Position numbers and translations under genes: made by a program | Source: Geoanaerobacter sp964528055 | Lineage (GTDB): Bacteria; Desulfobacterota; Desulfuromonadia; Geobacterales; DSM-12255 | Direction: 5' to 3' | Assembly (NCBI GenBank): GCA_964528055.1 | Contig: CAZGQM010000004.1 | Coordinates: 248,001 to 312,000 of the forward strand | Length of the DNA: 64,000 nt | Shown here: in pieces, positions 25,515 to 33,900 of the stretch | Position numbering within the stretch: position 1 is the first letter of the stretch | Layout: each line of letters starts with the position of its first letter | Notes under the pieces: model-generated | Database searches by the model: none | What the model was told of the DNA's origin: nothing | The model's input: only the letters and a program-made list of their open reading frames with translations

Positions 25515-25940
25515 CTATCTCCTCTCCTTAAGCAGATCTCGGATCTCCGTTAACAGCAGCTCTTCGTTGGTTGGCGCAGGAGGCGCCTTTGCCGCCTCCT
25601 CTTCTTTTTTCTTAAATTTATTCAAGGCCTTTACGATCATAAATATCGCGAATGCTATTATGGTGAAATCGATTACCGTCTGAATGAACTTGCCATAGCG
25701 AATCACAACAGCCGGCACACTCCCCGCCCCCTCCTTTACGGTGATGGCAAGGTTGGAAAAATCGACCCCCCCCAATAAAGCTCCTATCGGCGGCATGATT
25801 ACGTCCCCGACAATAGATGACACAATCTTCCCAAACGCTGCACCGATGATGATACCTACAGCCATATCTACGACATTTCCCTTTACGGCAAATTCCTTGA
25901 ACTCCTTGACAACTCCCACAATGGCCTCCTTCTGGTCCAT
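25515..25940 (-). CDS. mscL: Large-conductance mechanosensitive channel MscL
   Basis: 141 residues from the ATG at 25940; the longer open frame begins with TTG inside the upstream gene's end. Starts MDQKEAIVGVVKEFKEFAVKGNVVDMAVG, with the N-terminal amphipathic helix and the conserved first membrane helix GVIIGAAFGKIV-type sequence, a periplasmic loop, the second helix (about 78-100) and a C-terminal KKKEEEA bundle. MscL forms a pentamer that opens under membrane tension in osmotic downshock. Same strand as the transcarboxylase genes, 28 bases after the biotin carrier stop, so it could be co-transcribed. Confidence 0.94.
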   Translation of the reverse strand: MDQKEAIVGVVKEFKEFAVKGNVVDMAVGIIIGAAFGKIVSSIVGDVIMPPIGALLGGVDFSNLAITVKEGAGSVPAVVIRYGKFIQTVIDFTIIAFAIFMIVKALNKFKKKEEEAAKAPPAPTNEELLLTEIRDLLKERR

Positions 25941-25968
25941 CCATCCCCATACATGCAGATTGACGGAG

Positions 25969-26358
25969 TTATTCGAACTCAACCAGAGCCTGTCCGGGCT
26001 TTACCGCTTCACCGACCTTGACCAGGATATTCTTGACCTTTCCTGAAACGTGAGAGGTGATGTTGGTTTCCATCTTCATTGCTTCCAGCACAACCAGCAG
26101 ATCATCCACCTGCAGTGACTGCCCGACCTGGCAGATGATCTTGAAGACGACTCCGGCTATCGGACTGCGACAGACCTTATCGTCAGGCAGTCCGTCGTCA
26201 TCTGGTGCGACTGCAGCAACAGGGGCCGCCACTGGCAAGAGTGGACGTGCCTGAATGGTGGATGCGGTCTCGGGGAATGGAATACGGACCTCTTCGCCCT
26301 CTTCAACCTCAACGTCAACCACATATTTCTTTCCATCTATTGTCAGTGAAAGCTGCAC
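25969..26358 (-). CDS. Biotin carboxyl carrier protein (transcarboxylase 1.3S-like)
   Basis: 129 residues from GTG 26358, supported by AGGAGG about 6 bases upstream. An N-terminal beta region (1-35), an Ala/Pro/Val hinge (about 38-55), and a biotinyl domain (60-129). The biotin is attached at Lys95 in EAMKMET. It shuttles CO2 between the carboxyltransferase subunits encoded upstream. With the 5S and 12S partners and no biotin carboxylase in the cluster, the best fit is methylmalonyl-CoA:pyruvate transcarboxylase. Confidence 0.9.
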   Translation of the reverse strand: MQLSLTIDGKKYVVDVEVEEGEEVRIPFPETASTIQARPLLPVAAPVAAVAPDDDGLPDDKVCRSPIAGVVFKIICQVGQSLQVDDLLVVLEAMKMETNITSHVSGKVKNILVKVGEAVKPGQALVEFE

Positions 26359-26385
26359 GTTCGCCTCCTAATCATTTGATGTTTA

Positions 26386-26559
26386 TCAGCTGCCAGACTG
26401 GACGACCACCCGGCTGGACTGTCCCCAGGCGTTGAGATGCTTCAGATTCATGCTGACAAAACGCGCTTTCCTGATCCTGACATTTTTGCCAAGATAGGCC
26501 GCGATTGCCGCTGACATAACCATGAGGAGTTCCGGGGTTATCTCTTCTTCATGTTCCAT
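26386..26559 (-). CDS. Small subunit of transcarboxylase/decarboxylase type (57 residues)
   Basis: A short gene (ATG 26559, stop at 26386-26388) in the gap between the 12S and carrier genes, with GGGAG before the start. The protein begins MEHEEEITPELLMVMSAAIA, continues AAYLGKNVRIRKARF and ends near NAWGQSSRVVVQSGS. The ELL..MSAAIAAYLG helix and the NAWGQxxR motif resemble the C-terminal cytoplasmic end of decarboxylase delta/gamma (OadG-like) subunits, but no membrane helix is present. Likely an assembly or linker piece of the transcarboxylase. Spacing of 13 and 27 bases to neighbours indicates one operon. Confidence 0.7.
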   Translation of the reverse strand: MEHEEEITPELLMVMSAAIAAYLGKNVRIRKARFVSMNLKHLNAWGQSSRVVVQSGS

Positions 26560-26572
26560 GGTGCCATCTCCC

Positions 26573-28117
26573 TTATAACGGTATCAGTCCATGCTTCTTC
26601 ATCGGCCTGAACTCACGCTTGGTATGCAGAATGTCCAGTGTCATAGCCAGATAGCGCCTTGTTTCCGCCGGTTCGATTACATCGTCCACCTGCCGGCGAC
26701 CGGCAGCAGCATACGGCGTGGAAAACTTCTTCTGGTATTCGGCAACCAGCTCCTCGCGCCTTGCCTTGGGGTCTTCAGCCTTGGAAATTTCCCCCCTGAA
26801 AATTACATCTACAGCCCCCTGAGCCCCCATCACCGCAATTTCGGCAGTCGGCCAGGCGATCACCCGGTCGACATCAAGATCCTTGCCGCACATTGCCAGA
26901 TATGCTCCGCCATAAGCCTTGCGCAGGATGACGGTAATTTTGGGAACCGTAGCAGCTGAATAGGCATACAACATTTTTGCGCCATGCCTGATAATTCCTC
27001 CGTACTCCTGCTGGACACCAGGCAGGAACCCCGGCACATCAACAAAAGTGACCAGCGGGATGTTAAAGGCATTGCAGAAGCGGATGAAACGAGCCGCCTT
27101 GGTCGACGCATTTATATCCAGGGCCCCTGCCATAACGCACGGCTGGTTGGCCACGATACCGACGCTGTATCCCTGGATGCGAGCGAAACCTATCACCAAG
27201 TTCGGGGCAAAAAGCGGCTGCACCTCAAGGAAATCGGCAGTATCAACCACCCGGTAAATCACGTTGCGAACGTCGTAGCTCTGTTTCGGGTCAACCGGCA
27301 CAATCCCGTTAAGAGACTTGTCAGGTATAATGATTTCCTGGGTTTCACCGACTGGTGGATCTTCAAGGTTGTTGGAAGGGAGAAAGGTCAACAGCTTCTT
27401 GCATATCCTGATGGCGTCAAGGTCGTCTTCAGCGATGAAATGCACGACCCCGGAGTTGTTCATCTGGGCAACCGGCCCTCCCAGAGCCTCTGAAGAGACC
27501 TCTTCACCTGTCACCTGCTTGATTACAGCCGGACCGGTTATGAACATCCTGGCCTGCTTGGTCTGGATTATGAAATCGGTCAGTGCCGGGCTGTATGCGG
27601 CGCCACCGGCGCATGGCCCGCAGATCAGCGATATCTGCGGCACCGCCCCCGACAGCATGACATTCTGATAAAAAACCCTGCCATAGCCGGAGAGGGAATC
27701 GATCCCTTCCTGGATTCTCGCCCCTCCCGAATCGTTGACAAAGATGAACGGGGAACCGGTTTTCAGCGAGGACTGCATAGCCTGTACAATCTTGTCGCTG
27801 TGGACTTCACCGGCTGCTCCACCTGCAACAGTGAAATCCTGGCTTGCCAGATGAACAAGACGACCGTCAATGGTCCCAGCTCCGGTTACGACGCCCTCAG
27901 CAGGCATGGACTTCCCTGCCATGCCGAAGTCGGTACAGCGATGACGGGCAAAAATCCCGATTTCCTGAAAACTGTCCCGATCCACAAGGGAATTCACCCG
28001 CTCCCGAGCTGTCAGGCTCCCCATTTCATGCTGCTTGTCTATCCTGTCGCGTCCTCCCCCCAGCTGGAGATCGGACCGTTTTTCATTAAGCTCCCTGATC
28101 TTATCGTCAATGGACAT
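26573..28117 (-). CDS. Methylmalonyl-CoA carboxyltransferase 12S-like subunit (MmdA family)
   Basis: 514 residues of the acyl-CoA carboxyltransferase family with two crotonase-like halves. Motifs: GGGRDRIDKQHEMGSLTARER at the start, DFTVAGGAAGEVHSDK, GGARIQEGIDSL and GPCAGGAAYSPALTDF in the N half; DVPGFLPGVQQEYGGIIRHGAK and KAYGGAYLAMCGKD in the C half. It moves the carboxyl group between biotin and propionyl-CoA/methylmalonyl-CoA. Thirteen bases after the 5S-like gene, so same operon. In a Geobacter-type cell this links propionate or succinate metabolism with pyruvate/oxaloacetate without ATP use. Confidence 0.9.
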   Translation of the reverse strand: MSIDDKIRELNEKRSDLQLGGGRDRIDKQHEMGSLTARERVNSLVDRDSFQEIGIFARHRCTDFGMAGKSMPAEGVVTGAGTIDGRLVHLASQDFTVAGGAAGEVHSDKIVQAMQSSLKTGSPFIFVNDSGGARIQEGIDSLSGYGRVFYQNVMLSGAVPQISLICGPCAGGAAYSPALTDFIIQTKQARMFITGPAVIKQVTGEEVSSEALGGPVAQMNNSGVVHFIAEDDLDAIRICKKLLTFLPSNNLEDPPVGETQEIIIPDKSLNGIVPVDPKQSYDVRNVIYRVVDTADFLEVQPLFAPNLVIGFARIQGYSVGIVANQPCVMAGALDINASTKAARFIRFCNAFNIPLVTFVDVPGFLPGVQQEYGGIIRHGAKMLYAYSAATVPKITVILRKAYGGAYLAMCGKDLDVDRVIAWPTAEIAVMGAQGAVDVIFRGEISKAEDPKARREELVAEYQKKFSTPYAAAGRRQVDDVIEPAETRRYLAMTLDILHTKREFRPMKKHGLIPL

Positions 28118-28130
28118 TTCTGTTACCCCT

Positions 28131-29630
28131 TTAATGGTATGGAGCCACGGTAACCTTGTGTTGCTGACCGCTCAAAGTGACCGTGTAGGTAACAGGTCCG
28201 GTGAGTTTACCGGGATGACCTTCTTGGGTGAAGGTTTCCGATGCACCGGTGCCCGGGTCGCAACCAAGGTTGCGCGGTCCTTCGCATCTGGTAGCGAAAA
28301 ACTTGGGGGCAACCTGGGGGAACATGGCATAGGTAAGCACGTCCTCATCCGTGCCATTGCACCCCTCAAGAGGAAGGCAATCGGCGCGCAGCTTGTCCCA
28401 CTCAGGCTGAATCAGGTCGCCCGGACGACAAACCACCGGCTCTTTCTTGGCATGTTGCCGTGCCTGTTCAATGATTTCAGGGTTCTTTTCCCCCGGAACC
28501 GCTCCGTAGTAACCGAGCATCAGGTCTGCAAACTCACCGGTAAGGACTTTGTAGCGCCCCATAATAACGTTCAGCACCGCCTGCGTTCCAACTATCTGGC
28601 TGGTAGGCGTTACCAGCGGCACAAAGCCGGTATCCTTCCGGACAATAGGGATCTCCTGCAGTACCTCATCAATCCTGTCTCCGGCTCCCTGCTGTTTCAG
28701 CTGGTTCTCCATGTTGGAGAGCATGCCCCCCGGAATCTGACTCTTGAAAATCTCCGTTTCTACACCGGTTACGGCAGAAAGGAACTCGCTGTAACGAGCC
28801 TGTACCTTCGAGAAATGTTTCTTTACCTTGAGCACCCGATCAAGATTCACCCTGGAACCGTATCCTGTACCTTCCAGCATCTCGACAAAGCTCTCTGTCG
28901 GATTATGCCCAGGCCCCAGGCTCATGGAGCTCACTGCTGTATCGACACAGTCCACCCCCGCCTCAACAGCCTTCATCAGGCTTACCAGCGTCACTCCGGT
29001 CGTGGCATGAACATGCAGATGCACCCTGGTATCGTTGCCGCATGCCTCCTTGATACCTTTGACCAGGTCATAGGCAGCCTGCGGCTTGATCAGGGCAGCC
29101 ATGTCTTTGATACAGATCGAATCGCACCCCATCCCCTTCAGCCGTTTGGCCAGCTCCACAAATGCATCCGTTGAATGAATCGGGCTTACGGTATAGGAAA
29201 TTGTCGCCTGGGCATGCTTGCCGGTCTTTTTAACCGCCTGTATTGAACGCTCCAGATTACGAATATCGTTCAACGCATCAAAAACCCTGAAAACATCTAT
29301 GCCGTTTTCAGCGCACTTGTCTATAAAACGGTCAACCACCTCATCCTGGTAGTGCCGGTAACCCAGAAGGTTCTGTCCTCGAAGCAGCATCTGGAGGGGA
29401 GTTTTGGGCATAAGCCTCTTGAAGATCCTGAGCCTTTCCCAGGGATCCTCGTTCAGAAACCTGATACAGGAATCATAAGTGGCCCCTCCCCAGCACTCCA
29501 GTGACCAGTAGCCTGCGTTATCAAGATCCTCGCAGGCCCCAACCATGTCATCGATTCCGAGCCGGGTCGCAATCAGGCTCTGGTGGGCATCACGCAAGGC
29601 AAGCTCGGTTACATCAATAAGACGTTTCAT
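28131..29630 (-). CDS. Pyruvate/oxaloacetate carboxyltransferase 5S-like subunit
   Basis: 499 residues from ATG 29630; the longer frame starts at TTG 29648 and lacks support. N-terminal TIM barrel: LIDVTELALRDAHQSLIATRL, ECWGGATYDSCIRFL, the carboxylated-Lys region SICIKDMAAL and the metal-binding LHVHATTG. C-terminal conserved carboxyltransferase part includes QIPGGMLSNMENQL and VTPTSQIVGTQAV. It transfers CO2 between biotin and pyruvate. There is no biotin carboxylase or biotinyl domain fused, which separates it from whole pyruvate carboxylase. First gene of the operon, with a candidate promoter at 29694. Confidence 0.92.
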   Translation of the reverse strand: MKRLIDVTELALRDAHQSLIATRLGIDDMVGACEDLDNAGYWSLECWGGATYDSCIRFLNEDPWERLRIFKRLMPKTPLQMLLRGQNLLGYRHYQDEVVDRFIDKCAENGIDVFRVFDALNDIRNLERSIQAVKKTGKHAQATISYTVSPIHSTDAFVELAKRLKGMGCDSICIKDMAALIKPQAAYDLVKGIKEACGNDTRVHLHVHATTGVTLVSLMKAVEAGVDCVDTAVSSMSLGPGHNPTESFVEMLEGTGYGSRVNLDRVLKVKKHFSKVQARYSEFLSAVTGVETEIFKSQIPGGMLSNMENQLKQQGAGDRIDEVLQEIPIVRKDTGFVPLVTPTSQIVGTQAVLNVIMGRYKVLTGEFADLMLGYYGAVPGEKNPEIIEQARQHAKKEPVVCRPGDLIQPEWDKLRADCLPLEGCNGTDEDVLTYAMFPQVAPKFFATRCEGPRNLGCDPGTGASETFTQEGHPGKLTGPVTYTVTLSGQQHKVTVAPYH

Positions 29631-29693
29631 TGATCTGGCCCTTTCCAAGCAAAGAATTCAATCGGATCAAGTTATTGTTTTGTGCAGGAGTCA

Positions 29694-29721
29694 ATACTAC
29701 CCGGGGAGATGATATTTTCAA
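29694..29721 (-). promoter_or_regulatory. Candidate promoter of the transcarboxylase operon
   Basis: On the minus strand TTGAAA (29721-29716), 16-base spacer, TAGTAT (29699-29694), about 64 bases before the 5S start codon. Confidence 0.45.
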
Positions 29722-29791
29722 GCAGGGTAATGTATACTTTTAATCAGACGGAGGTGATTTGCACCGATCTTGCCTTTTTCACAGATAAAAT

Positions 29792-30538
29792 CTAATTTTC
29801 ATCCTCCTGACCTGCCAACGTCATGTACAGATCAGATTGAGCAAATTTTTCATAAAATGTCGGAAGCAGCTTAATTCGCCTTCCAGCCAAAATCTCTATC
29901 TCCCCCTGATCTCTCATCTTCATAAGCACCCGGCTTGTGGTCTCCCGGGAAATCCTTACCCGATCTGCAATGCTCTGGTGCGAAAAAATGGCGTTAATTA
30001 TGACTCCGCCGTTATCTCTCACCCCAAGCGTTTTCCCATAGCGGGAGAGTGTTGCCCGTATTCTTGATTCCGCATCGTTCATCCCGATAATGGCCTGAAA
30101 CAGCCAACTTTCGCGCTGTCGCCCGCAGAGCACGTCTATAATTCCCAGCAATGCCTTGTTGTTCTCGAGAAAGTACTCATCGAACAGCTGCTTGGTGATC
30201 AACAGCATCTTGCACTGTTCAGTGGCGACAACCAATGCAAAATCTGTTTTGCCATCGAGGAGGCCCAAGTCGCCGAAACACTCCCCCCGGTGCCTGAATG
30301 CCATTACACGCTCCTGACCATCCGGAGTCAACTCAACCACCTTTACACGCCCCTTGAGGAGTACGTACATCAATTGTTTGCCATCTTCTTCCAGAAATAC
30401 TGTCTCACCTTTACTACAGCTGTAGGCATTTGTATTCTCAATCAGCGATACCAGCTCATCGTCAGCCAGATTGGCAAAGATCGGAACTCCCTTTAAGATC
30501 TTTTTCGCAAGCTCTTTGTCAAAATTGGTTCTAACCAT
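29792..30538 (-). CDS. Crp/Fnr family transcription regulator
   Basis: 248 residues from ATG 30538 (GGAG 8 bases upstream); longer frames extend into the leader. Residues about 15-125 form the cNMP-binding jellyroll (VFLEEDGKQLMYVLLKGRVKV, GECFGDLGLLDGKTD). The long helix follows, and about 170-235 is a winged helix with the recognition motif SHQSIADRVRISRETTSRVLMKM. There is no N-terminal Cys cluster for an Fnr-type iron-sulfur centre. Whether it binds cAMP is not clear from sequence; several family members in Geobacter sense other signals. It lies directly upstream of the transcarboxylase operon on the same strand. Confidence 0.9.
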   Translation of the reverse strand: MVRTNFDKELAKKILKGVPIFANLADDELVSLIENTNAYSCSKGETVFLEEDGKQLMYVLLKGRVKVVELTPDGQERVMAFRHRGECFGDLGLLDGKTDFALVVATEQCKMLLITKQLFDEYFLENNKALLGIIDVLCGRQRESWLFQAIIGMNDAESRIRATLSRYGKTLGVRDNGGVIINAIFSHQSIADRVRISRETTSRVLMKMRDQGEIEILAGRRIKLLPTFYEKFAQSDLYMTLAGQEDEN

Positions 30539-30962
30539 AATATTCACTCCATCCCCATCCAAGTGGTACACGTACATTAACGAGGGCTGTACCTGCCTGA
30601 GGAATAACGGTAACGACTTCTCCCTTACTAATGCAAAACGGCCGAATAGCAGGGACAAGCCCATATCGGAGGGCAACCCCGGCAACTCGGCCGACTTTTT
30701 CCCGTATCTGTCTGCGGTTACTTTCAATGTACCGCAGTCCGGGGAAGGTTCGTCCCGGAGCTTTCTACCTTTCGGTTACCCGAAGTTTGGCATGTAACTA
30801 ATATTACATCATATTATTATAATTCAAATTATTGTCAAGATGCCTCTTCGATGGTCAGACCTTTGTTCGGACGAATCCTGTCTTTATGAAAAAACCATGC
30901 GGCTTGAAAGAGAATCCAAAAAGGACTATCCTTGCAGTTAATTATGCGAGGAGAGGTGTCCC
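30539..30962. promoter_or_regulatory. Long intergenic region; structured leader of the Crp/Fnr gene
   Basis: 424 bases without a gene. On the minus strand a promoter at 30838-30811 would yield a leader of about 265 bases. Near its 5' end are three hairpins in a row: TTCGG/CCGAA (30784-30771), TCCGGG/CCCGGA (30759-30738) and CTGCGGT/ACCGCAG (30737-30712). The last two are directly adjacent. I compared it by eye with c-di-GMP, cobalamin, TPP, preQ1, ZTP, fluoride and guanidine riboswitch motifs and found no match. Confidence 0.5.
30811..30838 (-). promoter_or_regulatory. Candidate sigma-70 promoter of the Crp/Fnr gene
   Basis: TTGACA (30838-30833), 16 bases, TAATAT (30816-30811) on the minus strand in an AT-rich stretch. 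The perfect -35 makes it one of the better promoters of the window. Confidence 0.5.
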
Positions 30963-31394
30963 ATGAAGCTGCATGACAATCTGAAATCGCTCGGCCAGGG
31001 AAGCACTGCCTACCGTTACGACCAACCCTGCCCTGAACTGCTGGAGGCCTTTCCAAGCCCTTTTGCTATCCCTGAACATAACCCTTCCGCTGCAGTGGGG
31101 ACAATCCACATCGAATGCCCTGAGTTCACCTGTCTCTGCCCGCTCACTGGACAGCCGGACTTTGCAAAAATCGTCATCGACTATCAGCCTGACAAACTCT
31201 GCGTAGAAAGCAAAAGCCTTAAACTCTACCTTGGCTCTTTTCGGATGTTCGGCGAATTCCACGAAGCCGGGGTCAACCGGATATGCAATGATCTGGTAAA
31301 ACTGTTGAACCCTGTGGCGCTGACCGTCCGGGGCGAGTTCACGCCGCGAGGCGGTATCCCATTCTGGCCTACCGCGGATTACCGCAGGCAATGA
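30963..31394 (+). CDS. queF: NADPH-dependent 7-cyano-7-deazaguanine reductase QueF
   Basis: 143 residues, the short unimodular (YkvM) type. It reduces preQ0 to preQ1 in queuosine synthesis. The catalytic Cys is in FTCLCPLTGQPDFA, with Asp in the same motif. The QueF signature ESKSLKLY and the substrate-binding FHE are present. The segment before FHE reads SFRMFGEFHE instead of the more usual SFRNHGxFHE. AGGAGAGG ribosome site before the ATG. No other queuosine gene is adjacent. Confidence 0.93.
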   Translation: MKLHDNLKSLGQGSTAYRYDQPCPELLEAFPSPFAIPEHNPSAAVGTIHIECPEFTCLCPLTGQPDFAKIVIDYQPDKLCVESKSLKLYLGSFRMFGEFHEAGVNRICNDLVKLLNPVALTVRGEFTPRGGIPFWPTADYRRQ

Positions 31395-31455
31395 ACATTT
31401 TCCGCACGATTCACAACGTTACGGCACTCAACCGTTAACAGTTAAGGAGTTGTAC

Positions 31456-33354
31456 ATGCTTAATTCAGGAACAAGAACTGTTTCCCCGTGGAAATTGTTT
31501 ATTCCCTTATCTGCAGCATTCATTCTGGTCATTCTACCGCTCTTTGCAGATGCATCATCAGGATTGGCCCGCCTGACACTTACAAAGGGAGAGGTCCTCC
31601 TTTTCGATGAAGAAAGTAATGACTGGGTGCCGGCAGCGGCCAACACGCCTCTCCAAGAAGGGGACCGGATATGGTGTGCGAAGGGGGGCCGAGCTGAAAT
31701 CGGACTGAAAAGCGGAAGCATCCTTCGACTGGGATCAAAAACAACCATCGATATAGTGCGGCTTGATGACGATGCCCAGCAGGTCTATCTCGGGTCAGGC
31801 CGCCTGTATGCCCGAACATACGAAGGAGACCGAGATCTCCAGGTGGACAGCGAAGACGCAACAATAAGCGTCGGGAGAAAAAGCCGTGTACATGTAGACC
31901 TTGTGGGAAGCGGCAATCCTGACACCGAGGTATCGGTGGTCAAAGGAACGGTCTACGTCGAGAGCGTTTCCGGTAAAACCCGTGTAAGGTCGGGCGAAGC
32001 GCTTATCTTCTCGGAAAACGGGGCTGAGGTTGCACCTCTCAATGTGCAGGACGAATGGGAGATTTGGAACGAAAGCCGCGACAGGAAGGTTTTCAAAAGG
32101 AAGGCTGAAAGCCGTTATCTCCCTGAGGAGCTGGTGATCTATGAAGATGAGCTTGCTTCCAACGGCGAATGGGTAACCTTAGATGATTACGGCTATGTCT
32201 GGCGACCGACCGTTTCCATAGGCGCAGACTGGGTGCCGTATCAACAGGGGAGATGGGTCTGGAGAGCAGGAGGGTATGTCTGGATAGCCTCAGAGCCATG
32301 GGGGTGGGCGCCTCACCACTATGGCCGATGGCAGCACAGCCCGCGCTGGGGATGGTGCTGGGTCCCTCCACGGAGAGGGGACGTCTTCTGGTCACCGGGG
32401 TACGTTGCCTGGATAGACACCCCTCGCGACCTGGCCTGGGTGCCGCTTGCCCCTGGTGAAATCTATTACGGAGCCGGTTTTTACGGCAGTCTTAGCGTAA
32501 ACATTACAACTGTTGACCGACGTACTATTGTGAGACCGATAACCGTCTATCGCAACGTAAACGTGAGAAATGCCGTTACGGTCATCGACAGGGGTGCCTT
32601 TGCCAGCGGCAAAGGGAAACCCCGTCAGGGGAGACCCGCAGGCTTTGAGCGGTACCAGGGGATTACAGCTCCCCCGCAAATCCGTCCTTCGGGACGTGAG
32701 GCTCGCATGCCACAGGTGAGAAGGGTAGCTCCAGAAAACAGCCCCCCGGCATCCATCCAGCAAAGACACCCTTCACCCCTTAAGGAGCGCTTTCCCCGTC
32801 TTGAGCGGGAACGCCGCAGTATCTCTTCTGACCGGCAAACATTGACAAATCAGGACCGACCGAAAGTCCCTGCCGACAGGCAGCATCCGGCACAGCAGTC
32901 TGTAGCGCCTCTACCACAGCCTTCAAGAGTACTACCGGCACCTCAGGCTCTACAACCTACAAGGGTAGCGCCGTCACCTCAGACACAGCCTTCCAAGGTT
33001 CCTGACAAGGAGCAGCCAGGAAACGAACGGCGACGTCGCGATGCGACACAACCCGAACAGCACCCCACTCCCATAACAGCGGAACCAAATGTCCGGAAAC
33101 AGGAAAAACCCGCCGCTGCTGATACCCGTATTGAAGGTCGCCGGGGAACCCGCGAGCAGCAGACACAGACAGAATCGAAACCCGCCACCCCAGCCAGTCG
33201 TTCCGAAGTAAATACCGTGCAGCAACGGCGGTCTTGGAAGATAGTTCCTCGCGAAACTCCAAAGGAATCCACGAGGGAGATACTAAAGGACGAGAAACAA
33301 GGACAACGGGAACAAAAAGAGCAGAGAGAGCAGAAACCTCAAAGGGACCGATAG
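31456..33354 (+). CDS. FecR-domain envelope protein with W-rich DUF6600-like region and long disordered tail
   Basis: 632 residues from ATG 31456 (AAGGAG at 31444-31449). Signal peptide to about 33. A FecR domain at about 40-190 (GEVLLFDE...VPAAANTPLQEGDRIWCAKGGRAEI is typical). Then a Trp-rich segment at about 230-345 with repeated RWVWR/GWAWPHHYGRW-like strings, as in DUF6600 proteins. From about 380 to the end the chain is rich in Pro, Gln, Arg, Lys and Glu and likely disordered. No sigma factor or anti-sigma partner is near, so this is not a FecR-type anti-sigma regulator; a cell-surface or periplasmic matrix role is more likely. Function unknown. Confidence 0.8.
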   Translation: MLNSGTRTVSPWKLFIPLSAAFILVILPLFADASSGLARLTLTKGEVLLFDEESNDWVPAAANTPLQEGDRIWCAKGGRAEIGLKSGSILRLGSKTTIDIVRLDDDAQQVYLGSGRLYARTYEGDRDLQVDSEDATISVGRKSRVHVDLVGSGNPDTEVSVVKGTVYVESVSGKTRVRSGEALIFSENGAEVAPLNVQDEWEIWNESRDRKVFKRKAESRYLPEELVIYEDELASNGEWVTLDDYGYVWRPTVSIGADWVPYQQGRWVWRAGGYVWIASEPWGWAPHHYGRWQHSPRWGWCWVPPRRGDVFWSPGYVAWIDTPRDLAWVPLAPGEIYYGAGFYGSLSVNITTVDRRTIVRPITVYRNVNVRNAVTVIDRGAFASGKGKPRQGRPAGFERYQGITAPPQIRPSGREARMPQVRRVAPENSPPASIQQRHPSPLKERFPRLERERRSISSDRQTLTNQDRPKVPADRQHPAQQSVAPLPQPSRVLPAPQALQPTRVAPSPQTQPSKVPDKEQPGNERRRRDATQPEQHPTPITAEPNVRKQEKPAAADTRIEGRRGTREQQTQTESKPATPASRSEVNTVQQRRSWKIVPRETPKESTREILKDEKQGQREQKEQREQKPQRDR

Positions 33355-33382
33355 CTGGATTAGGAACTAAACGGAGGTGAAC

Positions 33383-33853
33383 ATGAAACGCCATAATATC
33401 TTTCTTGTAAGCACTGCCTGCATTGCTTCACTGCTGTTCGCCGGTTGTGCGACCCGGCAGCAGGCAGCAGGCGGTATGGTAGGTGGCACGTACGGAGGGA
33501 TTGCCGGAGCCATTCTCGACTCAAAAAACCCCTGGCGGGGCGGGGTGATCGGCGCAGCCCTCGGAGCCTTGGTCGGGTCGACTATTGCCGACGTATCGGC
33601 ACAGGGAGCCCAACAGGCAGTCTCTTCCGGCAGACCGGTCGAATACCGCACAGAAGACCGCCGTGGGTATTATTATGCCGAACCGGAAGGCTATGATGAA
33701 GCGCGTAACTGCAGAAGGGTAAGGGAAAATGTCTATGTCGAAGGCAGACTGGTAAAGAGGAGGACTGTCCTTTACTGTGATCGCCCTGTCCCTCCTCCGT
33801 CACGTTATCGTTATGACAGGCGTAACGACAGGTATGAGCATGATGATGATTAA
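33383..33853 (+). CDS. Glycine-zipper lipoprotein
   Basis: 156 residues from ATG 33383 with GGAGGT 4 bases upstream. Lipoprotein signal peptide with lipobox LFAGC (Cys at about 23). A glycine-zipper membrane-association segment covers about 31-75 (GGMVGGTYGGIAGAIL, GGVIGAALGALVGSTIA), then a Tyr/Arg-rich soluble part and an acidic end. Similar in style to YMGG/17-kDa-antigen-like outer-membrane lipoproteins. It follows the FecR protein by 28 bases, so both are probably made together as envelope components. Confidence 0.82.
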   Translation: MKRHNIFLVSTACIASLLFAGCATRQQAAGGMVGGTYGGIAGAILDSKNPWRGGVIGAALGALVGSTIADVSAQGAQQAVSSGRPVEYRTEDRRGYYYAEPEGYDEARNCRRVRENVYVEGRLVKRRTVLYCDRPVPPPSRYRYDRRNDRYEHDDD

Positions 33854-33900
33854 TCAATCCATAGGTGGCAGTTCAGGTAGGTGCTTTAGGAGTCAGCCCC

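Noticed and set aside
28035..29174. A 379-residue plus-strand frame opposite the 5S-like carboxyltransferase gene
   Set aside because: No ribosome site or domain; the minus strand encodes a complete conserved enzyme.
30539..30838. c-di-GMP (GEMM) riboswitch in the Crp/Fnr leader
   Set aside because: A GGGACGAACC string resembles part of the motif, but the conserved GCAAAGCC and the tetraloop-receptor parts are missing.
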